Shown piece by piece: positions 45,673 through 52,980 of a DNA stretch of 64,000 bases. The notes beneath the pieces were generated by a model. It ran no database searches. It was not told the DNA's origin and saw nothing but the letters and a program-made list of their open reading frames with translations. The stretch is taken from the NCBI RefSeq assembly GCF_037023745.1, contig NZ_CP146101.1, positions 7,872,501 to 7,936,500 of the forward strand. Direction: 5' to 3'. Origin of the DNA: Streptomyces sp. SCSIO 30461. Its GTDB lineage: Bacteria > Actinomycetota > Actinomycetes > Streptomycetales > Streptomycetaceae. Positions within the stretch are counted from its first letter, which is position 1. Every line of letters starts with the position of its first letter. A program made the position numbers and the translations under genes.

Positions 45673-47455
45673 AAGCAAGCCCCAAGGGCGTTCGCGGTGA
45701 TGCAAAAACTGCGGTCCTCCTGCGCGTTCTGGCCCGAAGGCTGCGTTGGCAGGAGGCGTGTACGAGACGTGTCTGCGGTCCGTCCGGCGCGCCATGCCGC
45801 CCGTGGTGAGTGAGGTAGCTGGCGGCTACCGCTCGGCGGACGGTGTTCAGCCACCAGCGCTCCCATTCGTGCGGGGATTGCGGTGGCTGATGGGTGGTGA
45901 GGATGTAGTCCCCGCAGAGTGGACATCGGCCTTCCTGCCTGGCGAGCAGGTTCAGGTTGTAGTTGTCCAGCGGGGGTTTGACCTTCCTCCGCCTTTTGGC
46001 CCAGTAATCACGTAGGTCGGGATCGTCAGGTGATGCCCTGCCAGTGACCAGTTGGTGCCGGACGATATTCGTCCAGGAGAACTTGACCACGTGATAAGTG
46101 CCGCCGCTTTCGCTGATACAGCTACGATCGCCGAACACCCAGTAGTCGTTCCTGAACTTGTTGAATTTGCCGTAGTAGCGGCGCACGATCCACTTCTTCG
46201 GCTTGTTGGGGTGCGAGCGTCTGGCCCACTTGTAGGTGAGCCGCCATACGTGAGAGTCCAGACTCGAGAAGATCCGGCTGGACACCACCCCGCGGTAGTA
46301 GGCCGCCCATCCACGAATAATCGGGTTGAGCTTGGCGATGACCGCCACCACGTTCGATCCACGAAGGTTCCGCATCTCGTCCGTGAGCCTCTTCCGTAAC
46401 CGCATGACCGCCTTCTTGCTCGGCGTGATGATCAGCTTGGAGTCGTGAAAACGGCGGAGAGTGAACCCCAGGAAGTCGAAACCTTCGGAGAGACGCACAA
46501 TGCGCGTCTTCTCCTCGTTGAAGGTCAGGCCCCTGGGTGCCAGCCACTCCGCAAGCTGCGCCTTGACCTGCTCGGCCTGCTGCCGGGAATGGCAGCAGGC
46601 GACCATGTCGTCGGCGTATCGCACCAGTACCGGAGCCCCTCGCACCGTCTCCCCGGCACTACGGCCAGTTGTCAGGTAACGGACTCCGCCAGCTTCCTCC
46701 AGCCCATGGAGCGCGACGTTCATCAGCAACGGACTGATCACACCGCCTTGAGGGGAACCCTCTTCGGTCGGCGTGAGCAGGCCGTTCTCGACCACTCCCG
46801 ATTTCAGCCATCCCCGAATCATTTCCCTGGCGGGGAATGACCCGATTGCTTCCAGCAGTGGTTCGTGGCCGATCCTGTCGAACGCGGCGGACAAGTCGGC
46901 GTCCAGAATCCATAGCCTCCTGGCCCGGGAGCCATTCAGCGCGGAAAAGAGAGCGCCGATGGCGTCCGCGCAACTGCGGCCCGGTCGAAACCCGTAGGAT
47001 CTCGGCTCGAACCGCGCTTCCCACTCGGGCTCCAACGCGTTGCGGACACGCGCCTGATGGCACCGGTCCATAATCACGGGGATACCAAGCGGCCTTTGCT
47101 TTCCATTGGCTTTCGGAATGTACACGCGCCGGACCGGCAGCGGATTCCAGGACGAGCGCGTGCGGTGCACACGCACCGCCACATTCATCCTGGCCTCGGG
47201 TGACAGGGCAGTCTCCCCGTCGATCCCGGCCGTCCGACGCCCCGCGTTGCGCTGGGTCACCTGCCGCACGCTGATCAGCGTGTTCGACCATGACCTCAGC
47301 ATCAACTTCTGCAAGGACCGGACCACAGCCCAGTCCTGTTCCCGCGTCGCCTTGAAGATCCTCTGCCGCAGCCTCGCTACGTTGTCCTCGTGGTGACGCC
47401 ACGCGACGTCCTCCCAGTCGGAAGCGTCCTTGGGTCCGTTCACCGTGGTGTCCAA
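45671..47455 (-). CDS. ltrA: Group II intron reverse transcriptase/maturase with HNH-like endonuclease domain
   Basis: 594 aa, TTG start with GAGGG upstream. RT blocks include RRVYIPKANGKQRPLGIPV, SYGFRPGRSCADAI, DADLSAAFDRI, EGSPQGGVISPLLMNV and the catalytic YADD in VLVRYADDMVACC, then LSEGFDFLGFTLRR. Domain X (maturase) follows around LNPIIRGWAAYYR. The C-terminus has a zinc/HNH-type endonuclease motif (EGRCPLCGDYIL with a later LVHASCQ). It binds its intron RNA, aids splicing and primes retrohoming. All catalytic motifs look intact. Confidence 0.93.
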   Translation of the reverse strand: MDTTVNGPKDASDWEDVAWRHHEDNVARLRQRIFKATREQDWAVVRSLQKLMLRSWSNTLISVRQVTQRNAGRRTAGIDGETALSPEARMNVAVRVHRTRSSWNPLPVRRVYIPKANGKQRPLGIPVIMDRCHQARVRNALEPEWEARFEPRSYGFRPGRSCADAIGALFSALNGSRARRLWILDADLSAAFDRIGHEPLLEAIGSFPAREMIRGWLKSGVVENGLLTPTEEGSPQGGVISPLLMNVALHGLEEAGGVRYLTTGRSAGETVRGAPVLVRYADDMVACCHSRQQAEQVKAQLAEWLAPRGLTFNEEKTRIVRLSEGFDFLGFTLRRFHDSKLIITPSKKAVMRLRKRLTDEMRNLRGSNVVAVIAKLNPIIRGWAAYYRGVVSSRIFSSLDSHVWRLTYKWARRSHPNKPKKWIVRRYYGKFNKFRNDYWVFGDRSCISESGGTYHVVKFSWTNIVRHQLVTGRASPDDPDLRDYWAKRRRKVKPPLDNYNLNLLARQEGRCPLCGDYILTTHQPPQSPHEWERWWLNTVRRAVAASYLTHHGRHGAPDGPQTRLVHASCQRSLRARTRRRTAVFASPRTPLGLA

Positions 47456-48125
47456 CTTGTCCCTCGGTTCGGGAGGCCCTCGGCCTCGGATTTCAAAGGC
47501 TCACCAGCCCACGTCAGCTCCCTTTCGGAACCGGTCGCCAGGACCGGCATCCGGCCGGTTCCCCGTGACAGCCGCCTGGAGGGGCGGCCACATGTCCCGA
47601 GTCCCGCTGCCTTTCGGCCGCCGGCATCCGCTTCTTGGGCTTCCTGTCCCGCCGAGGGGTTCCGCCCCTCTTACGATCGGCCTACCGAGCCGAAGGGCTC
47701 GGACCCCGACGGGGTTTCCACGTTCCGCGCATACGAGATACGGCCGGGGTGGGCGCCCCCTACACCCCGGGGCCAGCGGTGTTCCCACGGCCGGTAGATC
47801 GTCACCAGCCGCCGCTCGCCGCCTCCTCCAGCGGCCAGGCCCTGCACCCTGGTCCTCGTCCCGTCTCCCAAGGCTTGGGCTAACGAGGCATCATCGGGGG
47901 TTCACTTGCGTTCGCCCGTCCGGCCTTCCCCTCGCCCGGTTGCTCCCCCAGACGGAGCGGGGGCCCTTGAGCTTCTTCCCTGGGCTTCGCACCCTCACAG
48001 GCAGGACCTGCGAGCGCACGCCAGGGCGGGGACTGATCTCGAACACTGATCAGGAACTTCGCATCCGGTCTATAACCGGCCTCCAATCTGCGAGTTCACT
48101 CGTAATGCGCGACTTCGTGTCGCAC

Positions 48126-48999
48126 CGATCCACGACCATTGGCCGTTCGGATTCACTTCCAGGAACCGCCACTCGCCGTCCGGTGTCACGATGAAGTCGA
48201 ACGCCGCGAAGACGAGCCCGAAATGCCTCATGAACGCGGTCAGCCGTTCGCGCACCTCTCGCGGCGCGGTGGTCGGCTTGTAGGTCAGCGACGCGTAGTC
48301 CGTGCGCCAGTCGATCCGCGCGGCATCCGATCCCGCGTGGATCTCCACAGGGAAGAACTGGTCCCCGACCACTGTCAGCCGCACCTCGTACGCCTTGTCC
48401 ATCCACTCTTGGAAGAGGTGCGCGCACAGCTCGACGGAACCGTCCAGGTCGGCAGGATCAACGATCACGGTCTCGACAGGAGCCCCGAGGCTCTTGGTGA
48501 TCATCGGAGCGCCGAGATCAGCGGCGAACTTGCGTGCGGCGTAGGGATCGTTGGTGATGAGCGTGCGTGGTGGGTTCAGTCCCAGCCGGTGCGCGACCGC
48601 CAGTTGCCACGGTTTGTAGTTGGCATTCGCGTCCCGCGCGGGATGGTTGATCCACAGGCAGGGCAGAGAAGCGGTCACGCCGAGGAAGCCAGCCCGGGAC
48701 TGGGCGGCAGCGAACCGCCGCCCAGCCTCGGACATGCCATCGGGTAACAGGAACTCTTCGGGCCTGCGAAAGTACACAGATCGCACCTCGGACAGGCTGA
48801 GTCGGCGATGCCCGTCATCGAGCACCCCGCCCCACCCGTCAGTGAGAGTGGCGGTCATCGTCACTTCCGTCGGGAAGTCGGCGGTATCGCACCTGAACAC
48901 CGGGACACCCCGCGTGTTCAGGTGCGTCACCACCAGGTCCGCCGTGGGGTCGAGCCGGTTCGTCAGAACCAGCACCGCCCCGCCGTCAAGTTCCGTCAC
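48126..48999 (-). CDS. ATP-grasp graspetide ligase, 5' exon
   Basis: The enzyme makes side-chain ester or amide links between Thr/Ser/Lys and Asp/Glu in a precursor peptide. Start: GTG at 48997-48999, with GGGAG 5 nt upstream and 9 nt after the precursor stop. The exon encodes VLVLTNRLDPTADLVV, VYFRRPEEFLLP, CLWINHPARDANANYKPWQL, the ATP-grasp core FAADLGAPMITKSLG, and FDFIVTPDGEWRFLEVNPNGQWSWI with the metal-binding E..N. It resembles the SAV_5884 maturase family (TIGR04187). Without splicing, translation runs into the intron and stops at 48070, replacing the C-terminal helix. Confidence 0.88.
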
Positions 49000-49008
49000 T
49001 ACCACTCC

Positions 49009-49218
49009 CTACCAGAGGTCGGTGCCCTCGTCGTTCTGACTGTCGGAGTTGGTGTTCGTGCTGGTGTCGTTGCCGACCATGGACGCCCACGGATTGCCGT
49101 CCACCGTGACAGCGATCTGCAACTCAGTGCTGTAGACGACACCGGTGGGGTCAGCCGGGGCGCTGGTCTGACCAGCGGCGAACCGCATACCGAACGGGAT
49201 CTTCTCGACAGCGCTCAT
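49009..49218 (-). CDS. Graspetide precursor peptide
   Basis: 69 aa from the ATG at 49216-49218 with AGAGGAG upstream. The leader has the PFG.RFA motif (KIPFGMRFAAG) expected for ATP-grasp target RiPPs (TIGR04186-type). The C-terminal core, about NDTSTNTNSDSQNDEGTDLW, is rich in Thr/Ser donors followed by Asp/Glu acceptors. That is the pattern needed for omega-ester macrocycles, with Asp residues left for aspartimide formation. It is the substrate of the ligase that starts 9 nt later and of the methyltransferase. The ring pattern cannot be deduced from sequence alone. Confidence 0.85.
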   Translation of the reverse strand: MSAVEKIPFGMRFAAGQTSAPADPTGVVYSTELQIAVTVDGNPWASMVGNDTSTNTNSDSQNDEGTDLW

Positions 49219-49361
49219 GTCGTGCTCCTCTCGATTGCTTGGGTGGTCGCCCGTATGAGGCCGCCGAGCTCGGCGCATAGACGGCCGGGGAGCGGGCTTG
49301 GATGACCAGCCCGGACGGGGACGGGGTAGCCGTAGTCGACACCCGTCCAGGGCCAGTCGGT

Positions 49362-49460
49362 CTACCGGCTGGTACCGACGGCCATCCCGAGCGCCAACCC
49401 GCACGAGCCGCTGATGCAGATGATGAACAGGACCCCGGCGTACCGGCCGACGACGCGCAT
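49362..49460 (-). CDS. 32-aa single-helix membrane peptide coupled to the graspetide cluster
   Basis: The ATG overlaps the stop of the preceding small gene (TGATG). The product is MRVVGRYAGVLFIICISGSC followed by GLALGMAVGTSR, one transmembrane helix with two cysteines. Coupling supports real translation. It could aid export or self-protection, but nothing shows this. Confidence 0.45.
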   Translation of the reverse strand: MRVVGRYAGVLFIICISGSCGLALGMAVGTSR

Positions 49461-49717
49461 CACAGGCGGGCCCGGCTGTTGCTGTTCACGGCCGGGAGCA
49501 CGCTCAGTTCCTCCCGGGCCGTGGGTGTCGTGACCTTCTCGGGCATGGCGTCCCACTCGACGCCGCCATGGATCGGCCGCATCTGCACACGTCCCCCCAG
49601 CTGCCCCATCACGAGCCCGACCCGTCCGGTGTCGGCGTCCTCCGCCACGTCACCGATGCCGGGTCGCGACTCGGGATGTTCTACGCCCGATAAGGGCGCT
49701 GCTTTGCGTGTGGTCAT
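49460..49717 (-). CDS. Small conserved protein at the head of the graspetide operon
   Basis: 85 aa. MTTRKAAPLSGVEHPESRPG and DTGRVGLVMGQLGGRVQMRP, then GGVEWDAMPEKVTTPTA resemble a small actinobacterial protein that recurs beside HTH regulators and RiPP genes, as I recall. The middle looks like a small beta-barrel (GRVGLVMGQLGGRVQM). It has no signal peptide or catalytic motif. It is first on the minus strand after the divergent promoter. Confidence 0.6.
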   Translation of the reverse strand: MTTRKAAPLSGVEHPESRPGIGDVAEDADTGRVGLVMGQLGGRVQMRPIHGGVEWDAMPEKVTTPTAREELSVLPAVNSNSRARL

Positions 49718-49767
49718 CGCTATGCCCCTGCCTGGTAAGCCATTGTCATCACAGAAAGTATCGGGGC

Positions 49768-49803
49768 GATCACAGGATCGAACTAGTGTGATCCCTAGTG
49801 TGA
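49768..49803. promoter_or_regulatory. Operator cluster in the divergent XRE/graspetide promoter
   Basis: GATCACA (49768-49774) and TGTGATC (49787-49793) form an inverted repeat with a 12-nt spacer. It overlaps two direct copies of CTAGTGTGA (49783-49791 and 49795-49803) spaced 12 bp. This is a good candidate binding site for the adjacent XRE regulator. Confidence 0.6.
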
Positions 49804-49866
49804 AGTTCTCTCAGGGCTTGGGCACTTGGATCCCGGCATGGCACTTTCGGGAGGAGGATGGGCGGC

Positions 49867-50973
49867 ATGAGGATCGGCGAGCTGATCAGAGAACTGCGTA
49901 AAGCACGGGGATGGTCGCAGGGACGGTTGGCGTCAGAGATCAACGACGCTTACGGCTCCGCCCTGTCTCGGGAGTACGTCAGTAACTGGGAGTGTTCCAA
50001 GATCCAGCCAGGAGGTTTCTACCTCCGCGCCCTCTCCGCCGTGCTGGATGTGCCCCTAGCCGTACTTGAGGACGATGTGAAGCGCAGAACCTTTCTGACC
50101 GACGTTGCCGGAGCCGCAGTGGCTCCAGTCGTCGCCTCCGACCTGCTGTCCATGGGCTTCTCCGCCCGCCTCCAAGGCGGCCCGACCACGGACGCTTGGG
50201 GAGCAAAGCTCGCCACCTACGGCACTCAGTACATGTCCATGGGCGCAGCAGACATTCAGCGCCGAGTTGCCGGCGAACTGGTCGTCATCCAGCAGCAGCT
50301 AGAACAGCCTCGACTCTGGTCCGTCGCGGCCCGCCTGATGACCTTGTACGCCAAGACCTTCCCCGGCTCAGATGGGGCCAAGGCCGTGCACTGGTACCGG
50401 ATGGCCGCCCAGGCCGCCGACCAATCGGGCGACGACGACGCCCGCGTCTGGGTCCGAGGAAGGGCAGCAATCGCTCTCGGGTACGAAGGTGCATCGCTCG
50501 GCATCGCAGACGTTCTCGCCGACCAAGCCATCGCGATCAGCAGAAAGCCGTCTCTTGGCCTGTTGAACGCGATCATGGGGAAGGCGCACGCAGCCGCGAT
50601 CCGCGGCGACCGCGCCACAGCCTTGTCCCTGGCCGAGGAAGGGCGTCGCGTCTTTGATCACGCAGGCTCACATGAGCAGATGTCGGACTATGCCGTCCCG
50701 TGGTGGCGCATGAACGTGTTTCTCTCCCTTCTGCTCGCACGACTCGGAGACGAGAAGGGCGCGGTGGAGGCCCAGGATCAGGCCGTACGAGAGCTGCCCG
50801 AGACCCTGCCTCGATTTGCGACGCACCTTGAAATGCATCGGGGCTTGATGATCGCCCGCAGCGGTGACCCACGTGGAGGAGTCGCATACGCCCGAACCGC
50901 GATGGCGGCCCTACCTGCGGAGAAGCACTCGCTCACCCTCCGACTCCTGATGGCAGAGATCGAGCAGACGTGA
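49867..50973 (+). CDS. XRE-family regulator with TPR-like C-terminus
   Basis: 368 aa. ATG 49867 is chosen because GGAGGAGG lies 9 nt upstream; the ATG at 49858 has no spacing. The HTH (about 1-65) reads IGELIRELRKARGWSQGRLAS and YVSNWECSKIQPGGFYLRALSAVL. The remainder is helical and repeat-like (AKAVHWYRMAAQAADQSGDDDA, KAHAAAIRGDRATALSLAEEG), as in peptide- or ligand-sensing regulators of actinobacterial accessory loci. It is divergent from the graspetide operon and probably controls it. Confidence 0.85.
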   Translation: MRIGELIRELRKARGWSQGRLASEINDAYGSALSREYVSNWECSKIQPGGFYLRALSAVLDVPLAVLEDDVKRRTFLTDVAGAAVAPVVASDLLSMGFSARLQGGPTTDAWGAKLATYGTQYMSMGAADIQRRVAGELVVIQQQLEQPRLWSVAARLMTLYAKTFPGSDGAKAVHWYRMAAQAADQSGDDDARVWVRGRAAIALGYEGASLGIADVLADQAIAISRKPSLGLLNAIMGKAHAAAIRGDRATALSLAEEGRRVFDHAGSHEQMSDYAVPWWRMNVFLSLLLARLGDEKGAVEAQDQAVRELPETLPRFATHLEMHRGLMIARSGDPRGGVAYARTAMAALPAEKHSLTLRLLMAEIEQT

Positions 50974-50974
50974 G

Positions 50975-51010
50975 AGAAGGGCTGCGACCGCCCTGGGGCG
51001 CAGCCCTTCT
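50975..51010 (+). terminator. Terminator of the XRE gene
   Basis: A 12-bp perfect stem AGAAGGGCTGCG/CGCAGCCCTTCT with a 12-nt loop, directly after the stop codon. Confidence 0.85.
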
Positions 51011-51097
51011 GCTCTCCCCGCTCGCTGGCGGACGATGAACAATCTGCCGTCCGGGCTTACGCCCATGGTGCACAGCTTCCGCAGGTCAGGCGGCCTC

Positions 51098-51607
51098 TTA
51101 CAGGGCGTCCTTCGACGGAGTGATCGGTGTGCCAGACTTACGACATGGAGGCAACACAGACCAGGGGAAGTTGATCCAGTCGTCGGTGCGCTTCCAGACG
51201 TACTCGCACTTCACGAGGCTGTGCGACTTCTCGTAGATCACAGCGCTGCGCACCTCGGCCACGTGCTCGAGGCAGAAGTCGTGCACCAGCTTCAGCGTCT
51301 TGCCGGTGTCGGCGACGTCATCCGCGATCAGGACCTTCTTGTTCGAGAAGTCGATCGCGTTCGGCACCGGCGCCAGCATCACGGGCATCTCAAGCGTGGT
51401 GCCCACACCGGTGTAGAACTCCACGTTCACGAGGTGGATGTTCTTGCAGTCCAGCGCGTATGCCAGACCACCGGCGACGAACACACCGCCACGGGCGATC
51501 GACAGCACGACATCCGGCTCGTAACCGTCATCGGCGATGGTCTGCGCCAGCTCGCGAATCGCTCCGCCGAACTTCTCGTACGTCAGGTTTTCCCGTATCT
51601 GCGTCAT
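51098..51607 (-). CDS. Phosphoribosyltransferase (Gpt/Hpt-like)
   Basis: 169 aa from the ATG at 51605-51607. The PRPP motif is KVLIADDVADTGKTLKLV; GGVFVAGGLAYAL and the TDDWINFPW near the C-terminus are typical of xanthine-guanine-type PRTases in actinobacteria. The last 20 residues (VLPPCRKSGTPITPSKDAL) look unlike what I remember of the family and may reflect recombination at the island boundary. Purine salvage is the likely role. Confidence 0.85.
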   Translation of the reverse strand: MTQIRENLTYEKFGGAIRELAQTIADDGYEPDVVLSIARGGVFVAGGLAYALDCKNIHLVNVEFYTGVGTTLEMPVMLAPVPNAIDFSNKKVLIADDVADTGKTLKLVHDFCLEHVAEVRSAVIYEKSHSLVKCEYVWKRTDDWINFPWSVLPPCRKSGTPITPSKDAL

Positions 51608-51612
51608 GCCCG

Positions 51613-52188
51613 TCACACTTGTGTCCGATGGAAATTCACAAACGACCGGGAGGCCGTCGGCCCCCGCTGCCCCTGATAGCGGGACCCGTACTTCTCGGAA
51701 CCGTAGGAGTGCTCCGCGGGCGAGCTCAGCCGGAACATGCACAGCTGGCCGATCTTCATGCCCGGCCACAGCTTGATGGGCAGCGTGGCCAGGTTCGACA
51801 GCTCAAGCGTCACATGCCCCGAGAACCCGGGGTCGATGAAGCCCGCTGTCGAATGCGTGACCAGACCGAGCCGCCCGAGCGAGCTCTTGCCTTCCAGCCG
51901 GGACGCCAGATCGTCCGGCAGCGTGATGACCTCGTACGTCGACGCCAGCACGAACTCACCGGGATGCAGGATGAACGCCTCGTCGCCCTCCGGCTCGACC
52001 AGCCGCGTCAGATCCGCCTGCTCGGCCGCGGGGTCGATGTGCGGATAGCGGTGGTTCTCGAACACCCGGAAATAGCGGTCGAGCCGCACGTCGATACTCG
52101 AAGGCTGAACCATCGATTCATCGAACGGGTCAATGCGTACCCGACCGGCGTCGATCTCGGCCCGAATATCCTTGTCTGAGAGAAGCAC
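51613..52188 (-). CDS. dcd: dCTP deaminase
   Basis: 191 aa from the GTG at 52186-52188, matching the usual length of about 190. It deaminates dCTP to dUTP, supplying dUMP for thymidylate synthesis. Landmarks are [11 protein letters not shown], the catalytic-region [33 protein letters not shown] and [15 protein letters not shown]. The next gene starts 6 nt after its stop. Confidence 0.95.
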   Translation of the reverse strand: MLLSDKDIRAEIDAGRVRIDPFDESMVQPSSIDVRLDRYFRVFENHRYPHIDPAAEQADLTRLVEPEGDEAFILHPGEFVLASTYEVITLPDDLASRLEGKSSLGRLGLVTHSTAGFIDPGFSGHVTLELSNLATLPIKLWPGMKIGQLCMFRLSSPAEHSYGSEKYGSRYQGQRGPTASRSFVNFHRTQV

Positions 52189-52260
52189 CCCCCGAGGATA
52201 CGCAGAGCGCACGGCCCCACCCCAACCGGGCGGCAACCGCGCGCTCCCGCCGTCACCGCC

Positions 52261-52473
52261 TCACTGCGCCCGGCGCTGCTCCACAAGCCCCAGCGGCCCG
52301 CGCAGCTCGACCGGCACCGCATGCCGCAGCCGAGCACACCGGGGACACCGGATGAGCCGACCGGGCCCGATCCGGTCGGCGCCGAGCTGCTGCATCGGGA
52401 ACGACGAGGTAGTGAACACATGCCCCTCGGCACAGCGGACGACGGTGCGATCGATCGAGTCCATCGGGTCCAT
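52261..52473 (-). CDS. Small zinc-ribbon protein
   Basis: 70 aa from the ATG at 52471-52473 with GGGAAGGGAC upstream. VVRCAEGHVFTTSSFPMQQLG and GRLIRCPRCARLRHAVPVEL provide C-x3-H-like and CPRC metal ligands typical of a short zinc ribbon. A similar protein occurs beside dcd/tRNA-Gly loci in Streptomyces as I recall. Function is unknown. Confidence 0.65.
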   Translation of the reverse strand: MDPMDSIDRTVVRCAEGHVFTTSSFPMQQLGADRIGPGRLIRCPRCARLRHAVPVELRGPLGLVEQRRAQ

Positions 52474-52671
52474 CAAGTCCCTTCCCCAACACGTGGACGA
52501 AATAGCCACATTAGGGGATCAACAGGACACCGCTCCACGCGCCGCACCGCTACCCAAAGGTACGCCCTCCGCGGCCGCCTCTCACATGAAAGCACCCCGG
52601 CTCCATGCACCGAGGGGCTCGCATGGGGTACAGTGTGCAACGATGCGAAGGCCGATCAATCGGTCCGATTC

Positions 52672-52745
52672 GCGGGTGTAGTTTAATGGTAGAACATGAG
52701 CTTCCCAAGCTCAGAGCGCGGGTTCGATTCCCGTCACCCGCTCCA
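52672..52745 (+). tRNA. tRNA-Gly (CCC)
   Basis: The acceptor stem GCGGGTG (52672-52678) pairs with CACCCGC (52735-52741), with discriminator T and encoded CCA (52743-52745). The anticodon stem TGAGC/GCTCA encloses loop TTCCCAA, anticodon CCC. The T-arm contains GGTTCGATTCC. Its 3' end borders the tyrosine-integrase element and is the presumed attachment site. Confidence 0.97.
52715..52745. other. Presumed attL core in the tRNA-Gly 3' end
   Basis: The tRNA 3' half followed at once by an element with integrase reading toward it is the classic att arrangement. The matching direct repeat (attR) would be outside the window, so the core length cannot be defined here. Confidence 0.5.
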
Positions 52746-52752
52746 CGACAAA

Positions 52753-52780
52753 GCCCTAGGTCAACGACCTGGGGCTTCTT
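52753..52780. terminator. Hairpin just after tRNA-Gly
   Basis: AAGCCCTAGGTC and GACCTGGGGCTT pair with one mismatch around AAC, followed on the + strand by CTTTGTTG. It is probably the tRNA terminator. Confidence 0.7.
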
Positions 52781-52804
52781 TGTTGTCTAGACCTATCGGG
52801 GCCC

Positions 52805-52824
52805 GCGTGCCATTCGCGTGCCAT
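52805..52824. repeat. Direct repeats next to the attachment site
   Basis: GCGTGCCAT occurs at 52805-52813 and 52816-52824 (11-bp period), with a related GTGCCGT nearby. The spacing of one helical turn suggests arm-type integrase binding sites. Confidence 0.4.
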
Positions 52825-52937
52825 AAGTGCCGTAACGGGGCGTCAGATTGGGCGGGGATTCATCACCCGTGGCCACCGGGCACCGAGTCGTCTCGAATCC
52901 CGAGATCCATTTCGAGTGACCTGCACCACACGCAGCA

Positions 52938-52974
52938 GGGGTGCGGCCTCGGCTGGCTACCGGGGCCGCACCCC
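52938..52974 (-). terminator. Integrase terminator
   Basis: An 11-bp perfect stem GGGGTGCGGCC/GGCCGCACCCC with a 15-nt loop, 6 nt past the integrase stop. Confidence 0.8.
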
Positions 52975-52980
52975 TGTACG

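Larger units (their letters stand above)
45597..48125 (-). mobile_element. Complete group II intron (2,529 nt) inside the ATP-grasp gene
   Basis: The 5' end is GTGCG (48125 downward), as required for group II introns, and the 3' end is AC after a domain VI hairpin. Domain V is recognisable at 45637-45672. The intron carries its own reverse transcriptase/maturase gene on the same strand. About 670 nt before that gene (47456-48125) form the structured domains I-III region. Joining 874 nt of 5' exon to 68 nt of 3' exon gives exactly 314 codons, supporting the assigned ends. Confidence 0.9.

Noticed and set aside
45671..47455. Retron or diversity-generating reverse transcriptase
   Set aside because: The maturase domain X, HNH-like tail, adjacent domain V and intron ends identify a group II intron; no retron ncRNA or variable repeat target is present.
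48070..48125. C-terminal end of the ATP-grasp protein as read without splicing (ATRSRALRVNSQIGGRL)
   Set aside because: This sequence is intron RNA; the conserved C-terminus is found in the 3' exon at 45529-45596.
47390..48194. Open frames of 135-254 codons on the + strand in the intron 5' region
   Set aside because: They lie opposite the structured domains of the group II intron and have no recognisable protein features.
49151..49342. 63-codon minus-strand frame between the membrane peptide and the precursor
   Set aside because: It overlaps the precursor in another frame, lacks a ribosome-binding site and has no recognisable features.
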